Source: Craspedostauros australis (Eukaryota > Bacillariophyta > Bacillariophyceae > Mastogloiales > Achnanthaceae). From it: a stretch of DNA of 64,000 nucleotides. Location: assembly GCA_026770025.1 (NCBI GenBank), contig JAMXDE010000039.1, positions 124,001-188,000 of the forward strand. The letters are read 5' to 3'. The notes beneath the pieces were generated by a model. It did not search any database and was not told the origin of the DNA. It saw only the letters and a list, made by a program, of their open reading frames with translations. The position numbers were made by a program, and so were the translations under genes. Positions 20,962 through 31,654 of the stretch are shown in pieces (the first letter of the stretch is position 1; the number at the start of each line of letters is the position of its first letter).

Positions 20962-22140
20962 TTAGCCTAATTTCGATCTAGATGTTGACACGTTGCGACA
21001 CGCGATGTGGATGGGCAAGAGGCCATCATGAGAAGGCAGGAGCAGATTTCTGCCAGCGTTGCGCGCAAGGTATTGGATGATATCCAACTTATCACGTCGA
21101 CAGGTGAAGTGGAGTGCGCTCATTCCATCTGTTGGAAATCCGGGGTAACCCAGTCTCTAGTAGTAGTCTCCGGTTACCTATTCCTGTTGTTGCATTGTTG
21201 GAACTGTGAGTACAACATCTCCATCTCTTTCAATTCCATTTGCCATAGCATACATAATCCACAGTAGCACACAGTCTTGCCCTTGCTCATGTAGTGCTGT
21301 CTCCTGCTTCATCATGTCATGCATCATGCACTTCATGTACATCTCATCTTGCATTTCAGTAGTTTCATTTCGCTCTACGCTCATGCAGTATATCTCGTAG
21401 CCGTGTACGTACCTCACCATGGGTCTCATGACGATCGATCCCACATCATCGTCAATTCCTCAGTATTCCTCTCACGCGACCATCATGTCACCTGCCGCGT
21501 CGCCATTCGTGCTCTTGGGTGACTAAGGGATCGCCTCCGTTTCTCCTTCTCACCGTTTCTCCCTTTCAGGTGACTCCGAAGTGTCTCTGTCCGTAGGGGC
21601 GCATCGACTTGGTTGGGATTTATTGTTCGCGTCGTCCATAGTTGTTGGCCCATGCGCGGATGCATCCCTAGTGGTAAAATCATAGGTTCGCCCTCACTTC
21701 CATGACGGACCATGGACAGACCCTGTGATGCAAGACACGATTGGTTGCGTGAGGTGGGACAGGCAATAAGGTTGTCCGAGTGTGATCAACAATGTTGAAT
21801 CCATTGAGTCGTGAAGATATATTGAGAGGTGCGGCAATCATGGGTATCTTGACAAAGTCGTACCCCCGATTCCTGACATCCATCTTTGGAAAGGGCATCG
21901 ACGTCAACACCGCGTTGTTTAACCAGGAATCGACCGACATTGAGCGTGCCAGAGCAGCATGCCTTCTGGAACAAGGATCTGCGACTGCTGTCAACAAGTT
22001 TGTTGACATCAGGGTTGCCTGCATCTTTCAGATGGTCCTCTATCAATGGAACAACTCCCACAATGACTGCATGGAACAACCCATCTACTATGGGACAGGA
22101 GGAGTGGCTTGGCAGGCCTTGTGTTTTGGATATGGTGGAA
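20962..22140 (-). pseudogene. Ankyrin-repeat gene fragment interrupted by a solo LTR
   Basis: Minus strand. The upper part (about 22140-21879) reads DGLFHAVIVGVVPLIEDHL, then LFQKACCSGTLNVGRFLV and GVDVDALSKDG, a good ankyrin-repeat pattern. The frame is interrupted by an inserted LTR (21130-21878). Below the LTR and one copy of the target duplication, the same frame continues MSALHFTCRRDKLDIIQYLA and LLPIHIACRN, again ankyrin-like, and ends at a TAA at 20964-20962. An ankyrin gene was thus split by the insertion. Its upstream end is unclear and enters repeat copy B. Ankyrin repeats mediate protein binding; no further function can be inferred. Confidence 0.68.
21130..21878 (-). mobile_element. 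Solo LTR, related to the Copia element at 23593-30975
   Basis: On the minus strand it begins TGTCAGGAATCGGGGGTACG, as do the 777-bp LTRs, and ends CCCCGGATTTCCAACA, as they do. Internal blocks such as GAGGCGATCCCT and TCACCCAAGA also match, with clear divergence. It is 749 bases long. Direct repeats GATGGA (forward TCCATC) at 21124-21129 and 21879-21884 flank it. One LTR with a target duplication and no internal region is the signature of LTR-LTR recombination after insertion. Confidence 0.85.
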
Positions 22141-22208
22141 GCAGTGGAACAAATGAAGCAGTCAAACTCAGCTGTTGTGGATACAGCAAGGAGTCAGAAA
22201 TTGTTAGA

Positions 22209-22648
22209 CTTGAGGAATTGGTTGTAGCTTAGGAAGAACGCGTCCTTCTGCGATTGATCAGGTCGAGAAGGTGGCATTCACTGGAAGTCTGATGGAAACT
22301 CAAATGTTACTACAAACTTAAGAGTTGTGAGCTTAATCTCTGACCTCGGTTCATGTCCATGCCTCTGCTCTTGCATTCCTCTGTTCTGCAAGCATCGGAT
22401 AGGATCCTTAGATCTCTTCAAGTTCAACTTGTTTGGGTCAGTAGCTATCTCACAGTATCGTTCTTGTATCGTGGTACCTTGTCTCTGGTACCCAGTACCT
22501 AGGTACTTCTTCATTTTCGTTTCTTGTCGAGCTATTCGCTTGTAATGTGACCATTTCATGGTTCGTGTTGGTTCAGGATACGGTTCATACACACAACTAA
22601 GCTGGCACACGAGAGAGAGCTGTGCGGAATAAAGAATAATGCTAATAG
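22209..22648. repeat. Diverged dispersed repeat, copy B
   Basis: About 440 bases matching copy A at 14763-15200 in the same orientation. It lies directly upstream (in minus-strand sense) of the ankyrin relic, so the repeat could include former 5' sequence of an ankyrin gene family, or be an unrelated element. No intact reading frame is present. Confidence 0.7.
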
Positions 22649-23592
22649 AAATGAAATCGAAACCAGCTCACACAGATGATTGACCACAAAATCATACACA
22701 TACGCAGCCAAAGTCATTGTCAATGCCAATACCAGTGACAAGAACAGCAACAATGGTGATAGTGATGATGGTGAGAAATCAAGACATTGAGGTCAGGTCC
22801 ATGGATTGACGTACAGCAACTAAATGCAGCAATCAGATGAAACCAACACAGAATCATTGCATTTCATGAATGGCATCACTTCAAAGACAGATAGCAATGC
22901 ATCCACACATGGACTGTCTTACAAGAGGCTTGGATTGAATACGACTCTGAATGGTGATCATGGAGGAATGAACAGGGAGGAAGAAATGGGCACACGAACT
23001 CGCGAGCAGTATTCCAATCAGACACAAGGAAACGATGCGAGAACAGTGACCAGCAACTACGAGATGAAGAGACACAGACACAACAAGATGCCAATGGAGA
23101 TGAAAGAACAAGAATGCAAAGAGCAACCTGTGAACGGAAGTGCCAGAGAGGCACGTGAGTATGTTGTAGGTTGCGTGGTCTAGAGTGCGTGTCCAGTGTG
23201 CGAAGTGCACCGGAGTTTCACCAGGTCGTGACTGTGGGTGGACTGATTTGCACAAGATCATGTGAGTGAAGGAGAACATGCCAGGAGATGACACAGACAG
23301 CGACGAAATGAGGGTTGGACACAACCATGGTACCAACTGCGATGGTATCGCATGAACTCTACACTCTCTAAGCATGTACTATCAGGGTCCGTCGGGTGTG
23401 CTTCTATTGGTTCTACTGCAAATGAATTGCATGAATTAATATTTCTCCCGCAGCTTCTGATAGTGGCTGAATGACAAAAACAGAGTGTGCCGTGCCGATC
23501 GGAGTAGTCGAAATTCGCAATATGGATAATTCTGTTTGAATTTTCGAATCGTGATTGGATATCGCTACTTTTATGGATTTACACTGTCCCCC
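22649..23592. other. No gene recognised; 5' flank of a Copia element
   Basis: About 0.94 kb. A 119-codon open frame at 22824-23183 is polar and has no recognisable domain, so it was not called. The last six bases, TCCCCC, are the left copy of the target duplication of the adjacent retrotransposon. Confidence 0.4.
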
Positions 23593-24369
23593 TGTCAGGA
23601 ATCGGGGGTACGACTTTGCAAAGATACCGTATTCTGCCGCAGCTCCCATGAGGACTGACTGGAACCGGAATGGTATTAAGTGCAAAGATACCCACGATTG
23701 CCGCAACCCCCAATAGCATCTCCCAGACAAACCGCAACCTAGCAATCGACCAGTTGCACTCGGACAGCCCAATGGCCTTACCTGTCTTATGCGACATCCA
23801 AGCACCCTCATCCAGTGGCCTACTCGGCCATGTCCCGATAACGGTCGGGAACCGAGAGATCTATGACGATGGCAACACACCAGCCCTGAGTGAATCGAAT
23901 GAGCGCGACAACCAATATATCTGAACAAGTCGACGCGTCCCTGAGAACCTAATGTGAGAAAGCGAAACAGAGGCGATCCCTATTCACCCAAGACCACGAT
24001 CCAGATGACAATAAGTTCCAAGCATCCAAAGGCAACCATCGAGATGACAGGAGGGAGGAACTGAAATGAAGTGGGACCAGTGAGGTGACAAGAGACCGAA
24101 GGAGAGGTACCTACAGGTCTACGAGTATGAACTTGACGAATGTAGGTGCTCTCCAATCCTCAGCCAAGCAAGCGATGAACCACGATGAAAGCAAGATGAA
24201 GATGCAGACGAAAGGAGCCAAGCTGAAGGGTGTAATCTCGGGTGGCTACTGCAGATCATGCTTGTTGTGAATTGGAATCGAAAGGAGATGAGCATGTTGT
24301 GCTCACAGTTCTAAAACGGTACAGACTGATAACAGATTAGTCTACTACTATAACCCCGGATTTCCAACA
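23593..24369 (+). repeat. 5' LTR of Copia element 1
   Basis: A 777-base LTR with TG...CA ends, matching 30199-30975 at every position compared by eye. Within it, the block GCAAAGATACC...TGCCGCA occurs twice about 65 bases apart. Confidence 0.96.
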
Positions 24370-24382
24370 CGTTTCGAAACGT
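24369..24382. other. 14-bp perfect palindrome at the LTR/internal junction
   Basis: ACGTTTCGAAACGT straddles the last base of the 5' LTR. This is where a primer-binding site is expected, and no standard tRNA 3'-end complement (TGG...) is present there. It may be part of an unusual priming site or chance. Confidence 0.5.
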
Positions 24383-24450
24383 TACGATTGAAATCCAACG
24401 TTTCCATCACCCACCAACACAGCAACAAATACCACCACCACCACACCACC

Positions 24451-27400
24451 ATGAGCTCCTATCTCCGCAAGAACGACCGCGTCGTTATCTTCGACGGCAA
24501 GCGTTCCAGCTGGACAGGTTGGAGCATCAAGTTCCTAGCTCGCGCCGCGGGCAGGGGTCTTGAGGACTTGTATCTCATGGATCTAGACAAGGTGGAGGTG
24601 AAGCCAGCTCCCTTCGGCCCCAGCGCCCTCATCTCCGATGTGAAGATCGAAGAGGGTGAGTCTATCGCGAAGAAGATAGCCTCGATGACTGCTGAGGAGA
24701 AGGAGTTATACAAGAATGGGCTGGCTAAGTGCGCGTTTGAAGAACTGGCCATGGCGATCAACCATGAAACTACGGAAGGCAATGTCGCCTTCATGGCTGT
24801 GGTGGGAACCAAGGGCGGGCCCACTGAAAGTGGAGACCCACGCAAGGCGTGGAAGGCCCTTGAACGCATCTATGAGCAACGTACTGCGCCTATGAAGGCA
24901 AAGTTGTTGGCTCAACTCAACGGGATGCGATTGAAGAAAGGTGAGCACCCAGACACGTTCCTAACTGAGATGGAAGTGCTGCGTAATCGCCTCGGTAGTA
25001 CTGGCATCAAGATGGATATGCAACAGTACCACATGCTCGTACTCAACGCCCTCGGAAGGGAATACGAGACGGACGTCAAGCTCTTGGAGCTCAAGTTCGA
25101 TGGTATGGAAGACACCATGACCCTCGAAGACATCCGCGAGGCTGTCAGTGCCACCTACGACGGCCGACACCTCAAGCTCGGCGGCAACAGACGTGAGAAC
25201 AACAGCAACAGGGAAGAGACTGCATTCGCTGCAGTAGGAGGCTTCAAAGGTCACTGCCGCAACTGTGGCGCCTACGGCCACAAGAAGGCAGACTGCCGCT
25301 CCGCCCCCAAGAAAGACAACGGCAAGAACAAGAAGAGTGGCCAAGGAGTCAACAACAGCAAGCCCAAGTTCAATGGGGAGTGTAAGTACTGCGGTAAGAA
25401 GGGACACAAGATCCTACAGTGCTTCAAGCTGAAGGCAGCCATGAAGGAGGCAGACTCGGCCAACGTGGCGACTGATGGAATGGAAGGAAATAACGATGTA
25501 GCTCTTGTGGTGACAGACGAATTAATTTGTGTGCCCACCTCGGGAAACACGAACGAATTGGAAAATGTGACCAACTTGTCTGTGAACACAGGCGAGGCGA
25601 AAACACGCGACAACGACAGCAACTACCAAGCTGACTCCAAGGTAATGGAGGACGTCGCCTTTGCAGCCATCGTCGAACAGACTGACACATCTCCCATTCT
25701 TTCTTTGAGACCACACAACGTCAACAACAAGATGAGCAACTCCAACCTAGGACAAGAATCCTACTACGACGCAAGCCTCACCAACGAAGGGGCCACCGAC
25801 ACCGAAGACGTGGACGACGACATGGGCGGTGCCAATCAAGAAGGAACGGCTCGCCGTCCAGTGTTCAACTTCGCTCCAGAACTCTCTCGCGTGGACCGCA
25901 TGATCGGGAACTCGACAGGGCTCACCACCAACACGGCCTGGTGCCCTCTGTGCCTCAAGCGAGGACCACTCTACGCATGGTGCGTGGAATGCCCCCAAGT
26001 TCCTTTCTTCATCCAGCTCCACAACGAGCCAAGTGGCAATGTGCCGACCAACGATGAAGAGCGCGCGGAGCGACGCACCAGACTCGAAAGAGCTGGTTCC
26101 CTCCGCAATGCTGTGCGAGCATCGTTGAGCAACGTGCTCCGAGCCAATGAGGTGCGAAACGAACTCGCCCTATTGTGCTACGATGCTGTAGCCACCCACA
26201 CTCAAGACCGCGAGCTACAGATCGAGCCGCGCACGGTGTACTTCAAGCTACACGAGATCGGGATGATCACCACATTGGGTGTGTGTCGCAACCCGTGCAA
26301 CATCAACAACAGCTTGGAGTCTCGTCACTTCCAACCCTTCCCCAGCGATCTGATTTCGTGCATGACCCTCCATGCCGCGAACTCCATCCGTTGGACCCAT
26401 CACCAAAGTGACAGCGGAGTCAGAGACCCAAAGCCGGAGCACTGGGTGCTACCAATCTACTCTGAACACACAGACCAACACGAGGTAGCCATGGTGGTCG
26501 GCAACACGGACCATGTGAGCGCAAGGCGCTCTTCCATCGCACCGGACAGCTATGAGACCAACACCTGGTTGGGGGATTCGGGCGCATCATGCCACCTCAC
26601 CAACAGCGACGAAGGAATGACCAACGTTCGCGTCTCCGATCAGGACGTGAAGATCGGAAGCGGACGCTTCCTCAAGGCAACCAAGGTTGGGGACAAGCGC
26701 ATGACCGTCATGCAGAAGAACGGAAAGACATCCATCGTTGTGCTCAAGTCAGTGAAGTACGTGCCGAAACTGTGGGTGAACCTACTGAGCATTAACAAAG
26801 CTCTCGAGAATGGTTTCGACATCAGCAACCGCGGCATTGTGATCAGCCTGAAGAAAGGCAGCGTGCGCATCAGCTTCGACCGCATCATGGCAACCCAGAG
26901 CGGTTTCGTATGTGGAGTGAACATGGTGAGCAACGCCAAGGCCAACGACCAAGCTCATGTTGGCGTGTCGACCGACGCACCAATCGACATCAACACAATT
27001 CATAAAATGTTAGGCCACGTTGACGCGTACACCATCTCTCGAACAGCAGGGAGGTACGGTTGGAACGTGACAGGAAAACTGAAAGTGTGTGTTGACTGCG
27101 CGATTGGGAAATCGCGACAGAGACCGATGTCGAAAGCGACTCAACAACGAGCGAAAGGAGTCGGGGATCGATTGTTCATGGACACATCAAGCGTTCAGAC
27201 ACACAGCCTGGGAAGGGGCAAATACTGGCTTCTTGTGATCGACGATTACAGTGACTACTGCTGGAGTTACTTCATCACAGAGAAGAGCGACGTGGGGTCG
27301 AAGATGCTTTTGTTGTTCCAATGGCTCCAGGCGAATCAGCGAGTAACGGTTCAAAATGTCAGATGTGACAACGCAGGAGAGAATCGTTCTACAGAGAAAC

Positions 27401-30102
27401 TCTTACTTAACAAGGGATTCGCCCCAACCTTCGAGTACACTGCGGCATCGACTCCCCAACAGAACGGTCGCGTCGAAAGGAAATTCGCGACACTCTACGG
27501 CAAAGTACGCGCCATGCTGAACCAAACCCATCTACCAAAAACAACGCGAGGGAAGCTGTGGGCAGAGGCTGCTCACACGGCAACGCAGCTGGAGAACATC
27601 ATTGGCACGAAGTCAAGGGAGCCAGCGTGTATACTGTTAAACGGAAAAGTCCCGAAGTATGCAAATGACCTGCGTGTGTTCGGCGAGATGGGGATGGTAC
27701 ACATCGGTGGACAGACTATCAAGGCCAAGCTAGACGACCGCTCCAAACCTGCCATGTTCGTGGGATACGGAGAGTCGCACGCGAAAGGAGTGTACCGCAT
27801 GATGAACCTTGCTACCTCAAGAATCCTGATGACTCGAGACATAACATGGTTGAATAAGTCGTATGGAGAGTTCAAAGGTATTAAGGATGCCAGCAGATCC
27901 AGAGTAATGAACGCAGACGACGACTCCTCATCAAGAGACTCGTCTCCAGAGAGAGGAGTGACTTGGCTTCGTCAATCGGACAGTATGAGTGACATAGAGA
28001 CCGATGATGATGACCAGCGCAGCAGAACTAGAGAACAAGGAGATTCAGAAGATGCTGCGGTAGAGCAGGACGATCTGCTACCCGTCCAGGAGGATCAGGA
28101 ACCAGACGAAGACGTCGGCGATGAATCCGGAAGGGACGAGGATGGAAGGAGCGAGGAAAGAACGGTAGAGCAAGAACCGCCCTCGACTCCAGTCGCAACA
28201 CCTGTTGCGTACGTACCAAGAATGGTCAGAGATCTCGCAGGGTATAACAATTCGCCCGTCCCTAAGGAGGACAGAGACTACGGATCCAGCGAAGCATCGG
28301 AATCTGACGAGGAGAAGCAAGAGACTGCCCAAGAGACAGAAGCCGAAACAGCGGCGACAGAGGGGCCGAGCTTCCATACAGACGGGTCGATGTTCAACAG
28401 AGACGTCGCAGGGATGATGATAGACACCACTCACGGAAAGATGAGATTGGATGACTTCATCGCTGCGAGCCAAGTGACAAATGATCGAGTCAGACCCGAG
28501 CAAGCAAGCGTAGCTATGATGCTGGACCCTACCACCTTCGAAGAATGCTGGGACCATGCAGATCCCGAGAAGAGAACGAAGTGGAGAGAGGCCATCAATA
28601 AGGAGTTCAACGATATGACCAGAAGAGGAGTATGGGAGAAGATCAAGAGGAACCGAATGCCGAGGGATCGGCGATGCGTGAAGACCAAGTGGGTATTCAA
28701 GGAGAAGAGGAACGGAGTCTTCCGGGCCAGACTCGTCGCCTGCGGCTACTCACAGATCGCAGGAGTGGACTTCTCAGCACACCACGCACCAGTGATTCAT
28801 GATGCAACCTACCGCATCATGCTCACTATGAAGATGCTGCTGCACATGGATAGTATGATCATCGACTTCGAGACAGCATTCTTACATGGAGAACTTGACG
28901 AAGAGATCTACATGCAATGCCCAAAGGGGATGAGGCATGAGGCCGACGAATGCTTGCTGCTCAAGAAGACCATCTACGGACTAGTGCAGAGCGCGCGACA
29001 ATGGAACAAAAAGCTGGTCGATATTCTACTCAAGCTGGGATTTCGACAGAGCAAAGTGGATCCATGCCTTCTGATTCGGAATCAGGAAGGGAGACTACTG
29101 CTGATAGGCACCTACGTCGACGACTGCCTATGCATCGGAGAAAAGGAGGAGTTGAAGCAACTAACCATCGACATCAAAGCTGAGCAATTCGGAATCAAGG
29201 TGGAGAACGACCTCGAAGACTACCTCAGCTGCAAGATCATCTTCAACAACGATCAGTCGAACTGTTGGGTGAACCAGCCACACATCATCAAGAACATCAT
29301 CGATACATTCAAGGATGACGTGCTGACTCTACAACGATACGGAACTCCAGGAACACCAGGACAGGGTATCCAGAGAAACAACGACCTACCCAAAGTGGAC
29401 AGTGACCGACACAGCAGATACCGAAGCGGAGTAGGTATGCTGCTATACTTGGTGAAGCACTCGCGACCAGACATTGCGAATGCGGTGCGCGAACTTACCA
29501 AGGTGCTGGACGGACCATCAGCTGCAGCATACAAGGAGATGCTACGAGTAATGAAGTTCGTATCGGACACAAGGGACTACGGACTACGAATGCAACCAAC
29601 CCCGCTGGAGAACGACGCATGGAAGATCGAGATCTACGCAGACAGCGAGTTTGCGGGAGACAAGGATAACCGGATCAGTGTCGGGGGACATCTCGTCCTA
29701 CTGCAAGGGGTGCCCATCGTATGGAGATCGAAGGCACAACGAAGTGTAACTCTCAGCTCGACAGAGGCGGAATACGTCGCGCTGTCAGAAGCAGGAAAAG
29801 AGATTCGCTTCCTCACGCAGCTAATGGAGGACATCGGGTTGACGATGACCAAACCAGCGGATGTGTACGTGGACAATGTGGGGGCTATCTTCATTGCCTC
29901 CAATCCGTCGACATCAGCGCGAACGAGACACATCGATATACGACATCATTTCACTCGGGAGCTGATAGACAACGGAGAGGCACGAATTCAATTTGTGCGC
30001 TCAGAGGACAACATCGCAGACGGCTTCACCAAGAACACAAAGAAGGAGATCTACGACAGACACAAAGGGAGCATCATTCAATTGAGATCGACCATGGATT
30101 AA
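24451..30102 (+). CDS. Copia Gag-Pol polyprotein, element 1 (intact)
   Basis: A 1,883-residue polyprotein from the ATG at 24451 (context CACCATGAGC). The Gag region spans residues ~1-260, with two CCHC zinc knuckles at ~269 (CRNCGAYGHKKADC) and ~311 (CKYCGKKGHKILQC). An unusual Cys pair motif, CPLCLKRGPLYAWCVEC, lies near residue 510. The protease site is DSGAS at 709. The GAG-pre-integrase HKMLGH is at ~851. The integrase D,D35E triad is D911, D973 and E1009. Reverse transcriptase starts near 1414 and has YVDD at 1555-1558. RNase H has YADSEFAGD near 1729 and STEAEYVAL near 1770. The order PR-IN-RT-RH defines Copia. No frameshift or stop separates Gag and Pol. All catalytic residues looked for are present, so the protein could be active. 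Confidence 0.95.
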   Translation: MSSYLRKNDRVVIFDGKRSSWTGWSIKFLARAAGRGLEDLYLMDLDKVEVKPAPFGPSALISDVKIEEGESIAKKIASMTAEEKELYKNGLAKCAFEELAMAINHETTEGNVAFMAVVGTKGGPTESGDPRKAWKALERIYEQRTAPMKAKLLAQLNGMRLKKGEHPDTFLTEMEVLRNRLGSTGIKMDMQQYHMLVLNALGREYETDVKLLELKFDGMEDTMTLEDIREAVSATYDGRHLKLGGNRRENNSNREETAFAAVGGFKGHCRNCGAYGHKKADCRSAPKKDNGKNKKSGQGVNNSKPKFNGECKYCGKKGHKILQCFKLKAAMKEADSANVATDGMEGNNDVALVVTDELICVPTSGNTNELENVTNLSVNTGEAKTRDNDSNYQADSKVMEDVAFAAIVEQTDTSPILSLRPHNVNNKMSNSNLGQESYYDASLTNEGATDTEDVDDDMGGANQEGTARRPVFNFAPELSRVDRMIGNSTGLTTNTAWCPLCLKRGPLYAWCVECPQVPFFIQLHNEPSGNVPTNDEERAERRTRLERAGSLRNAVRASLSNVLRANEVRNELALLCYDAVATHTQDRELQIEPRTVYFKLHEIGMITTLGVCRNPCNINNSLESRHFQPFPSDLISCMTLHAANSIRWTHHQSDSGVRDPKPEHWVLPIYSEHTDQHEVAMVVGNTDHVSARRSSIAPDSYETNTWLGDSGASCHLTNSDEGMTNVRVSDQDVKIGSGRFLKATKVGDKRMTVMQKNGKTSIVVLKSVKYVPKLWVNLLSINKALENGFDISNRGIVISLKKGSVRISFDRIMATQSGFVCGVNMVSNAKANDQAHVGVSTDAPIDINTIHKMLGHVDAYTISRTAGRYGWNVTGKLKVCVDCAIGKSRQRPMSKATQQRAKGVGDRLFMDTSSVQTHSLGRGKYWLLVIDDYSDYCWSYFITEKSDVGSKMLLLFQWLQANQRVTVQNVRCDNAGENRSTEKLLLNKGFAPTFEYTAASTPQQNGRVERKFATLYGKVRAMLNQTHLPKTTRGKLWAEAAHTATQLENIIGTKSREPACILLNGKVPKYANDLRVFGEMGMVHIGGQTIKAKLDDRSKPAMFVGYGESHAKGVYRMMNLATSRILMTRDITWLNKSYGEFKGIKDASRSRVMNADDDSSSRDSSPERGVTWLRQSDSMSDIETDDDDQRSRTREQGDSEDAAVEQDDLLPVQEDQEPDEDVGDESGRDEDGRSEERTVEQEPPSTPVATPVAYVPRMVRDLAGYNNSPVPKEDRDYGSSEASESDEEKQETAQETEAETAATEGPSFHTDGSMFNRDVAGMMIDTTHGKMRLDDFIAASQVTNDRVRPEQASVAMMLDPTTFEECWDHADPEKRTKWREAINKEFNDMTRRGVWEKIKRNRMPRDRRCVKTKWVFKEKRNGVFRARLVACGYSQIAGVDFSAHHAPVIHDATYRIMLTMKMLLHMDSMIIDFETAFLHGELDEEIYMQCPKGMRHEADECLLLKKTIYGLVQSARQWNKKLVDILLKLGFRQSKVDPCLLIRNQEGRLLLIGTYVDDCLCIGEKEELKQLTIDIKAEQFGIKVENDLEDYLSCKIIFNNDQSNCWVNQPHIIKNIIDTFKDDVLTLQRYGTPGTPGQGIQRNNDLPKVDSDRHSRYRSGVGMLLYLVKHSRPDIANAVRELTKVLDGPSAAAYKEMLRVMKFVSDTRDYGLRMQPTPLENDAWKIEIYADSEFAGDKDNRISVGGHLVLLQGVPIVWRSKAQRSVTLSSTEAEYVALSEAGKEIRFLTQLMEDIGLTMTKPADVYVDNVGAIFIASNPSTSARTRHIDIRHHFTRELIDNGEARIQFVRSEDNIADGFTKNTKKEIYDRHKGSIIQLRSTMD

Positions 30103-30198
30103 TGGGACAGAAGAGATGAGTGCAAGAGCGAGACAAGGGAGTAAGACGAGAGACGATTTGTGTGTGTGAGTGAGTATGGTGGTGCGACAATGGAAGGG

Positions 30199-30975
30199 TG
30201 TCAGGAATCGGGGGTACGACTTTGCAAAGATACCGTATTCTGCCGCAGCTCCCATGAGGACTGACTGGAACCGGAATGGTATTAAGTGCAAAGATACCCA
30301 CGATTGCCGCAACCCCCAATAGCATCTCCCAGACAAACCGCAACCTAGCAATCGACCAGTTGCACTCGGACAGCCCAATGGCCTTACCTGTCTTATGCGA
30401 CATCCAAGCACCCTCATCCAGTGGCCTACTCGGCCATGTCCCGATAACGGTCGGGAACCGAGAGATCTATGACGATGGCAACACACCAGCCCTGAGTGAA
30501 TCGAATGAGCGCGACAACCAATATATCTGAACAAGTCGACGCGTCCCTGAGAACCTAATGTGAGAAAGCGAAACAGAGGCGATCCCTATTCACCCAAGAC
30601 CACGATCCAGATGACAATAAGTTCCAAGCATCCAAAGGCAACCATCGAGATGACAGGAGGGAGGAACTGAAATGAAGTGGGACCAGTGAGGTGACAAGAG
30701 ACCGAAGGAGAGGTACCTACAGGTCTACGAGTATGAACTTGACGAATGTAGGTGCTCTCCAATCCTCAGCCAAGCAAGCGATGAACCACGATGAAAGCAA
30801 GATGAAGATGCAGACGAAAGGAGCCAAGCTGAAGGGTGTAATCTCGGGTGGCTACTGCAGATCATGCTTGTTGTGAATTGGAATCGAAAGGAGATGAGCA
30901 TGTTGTGCTCACAGTTCTAAAACGGTACAGACTGATAACAGATTAGTCTACTACTATAACCCCGGATTTCCAACA
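30199..30975 (+). repeat. 3' LTR of Copia element 1
   Basis: A 777-base LTR identical by eye to 23593-24369, preceded by GGAAGGG and followed by the target duplication TCCCCC. Confidence 0.96.
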
Positions 30976-30981
30976 TCCCCC

Positions 30982-31499
30982 AAGAAGGAAAGGACGAGCT
31001 CCACCAAACAGCAAGGAAGCAAGAGAGGACGGCAGACACACAGAGAGCGAGGCATACATGGATGTCGATTTGTGGGAGGAGGCTTTTGTATATCTCTGTT
31101 CGAGCACCATGACTAAACAAATGGACGTTTGCAGTTCGGGTTGGCGTTGAAAGAGAGGGGAGACTCAAGATCTCTGGTGGGATCCAAGGCATTATTTTAT
31201 CGGTCTTGCGAAGTTGATGCGCATGCTGTCGAACTTCATCTATTTCCAGGTTGCCTGTGTGCTATTACACTCGACCCATACTTGCAATGGCCAGCCGTGC
31301 ATTCCCAGCTTCTCTCGTTTCGTATTTGAACCAAACCGAGCCAGAATTGGAACTGGATAGGAACTGGATGGAATTGGCTTGCGGAAAGAGACAAGAGGCA
31401 ACGCACGTCGCAGCTCGCATTCTGCTTGTTGGCGTTCCCAATGATGACAGTTGCGGCGGTGCCGAGGAATGATGACTGTGGCGACAACAACGATAAGAG
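30982..31499. other. Spacer between two mobile elements
   Basis: About 0.5 kb between the Copia element and the left inverted repeat of the next element. No ORF with a domain was found. Confidence 0.4.
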
Positions 31500-31654
31500 C
31501 CATGTGAGTGAGTCGGCCAACCGTTTGTAAAGTAGTGTGGCACTTTTTCTTCGATTAAAACAGAACTAAGCATACCAACCTACTCATTATAGTGTCCATA
31601 GCAACAGGAAAATTACCCAGAAACTTAAAGTTTATAGTTTAAGTTTTATGGACC
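31500..31654 (+). repeat. Left terminal inverted repeat (155 bp)
   Basis: Begins CCATGTGAGTGAGTCG and ends TTTTATGGACC. It matches the reverse complement of 43336-43490 at about 146 of 155 positions with no gap. Confidence 0.93.

Larger units (their letters stand above)
23593..30975 (+). mobile_element. Full-length Ty1/Copia LTR retrotransposon
   Basis: A 7,383-bp element with 777-bp LTRs at 23593-24369 and 30199-30975. The LTRs start TGTCAGG, end CCAACA and read as identical throughout. The flanking direct repeat TCCCCC (23587-23592 and 30976-30981) is a 6-bp target duplication. The internal region carries one uninterrupted polyprotein. A short purine tract (GGAAGGG) precedes the 3' LTR. 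Identical LTRs and an intact frame indicate a recent insertion that may still be active. Confidence 0.96.

Noticed and set aside
22824..23183. 119-codon polar open frame
   Set aside because: No domain or neighbour support; lies in repeat-rich spacer.
23670..23924. 84-codon and 61-codon frames inside the Copia 1 LTRs (also at 30276-30530)
   Set aside because: They lie wholly within both LTR copies and have no recognisable domain; likely chance frames in regulatory sequence.
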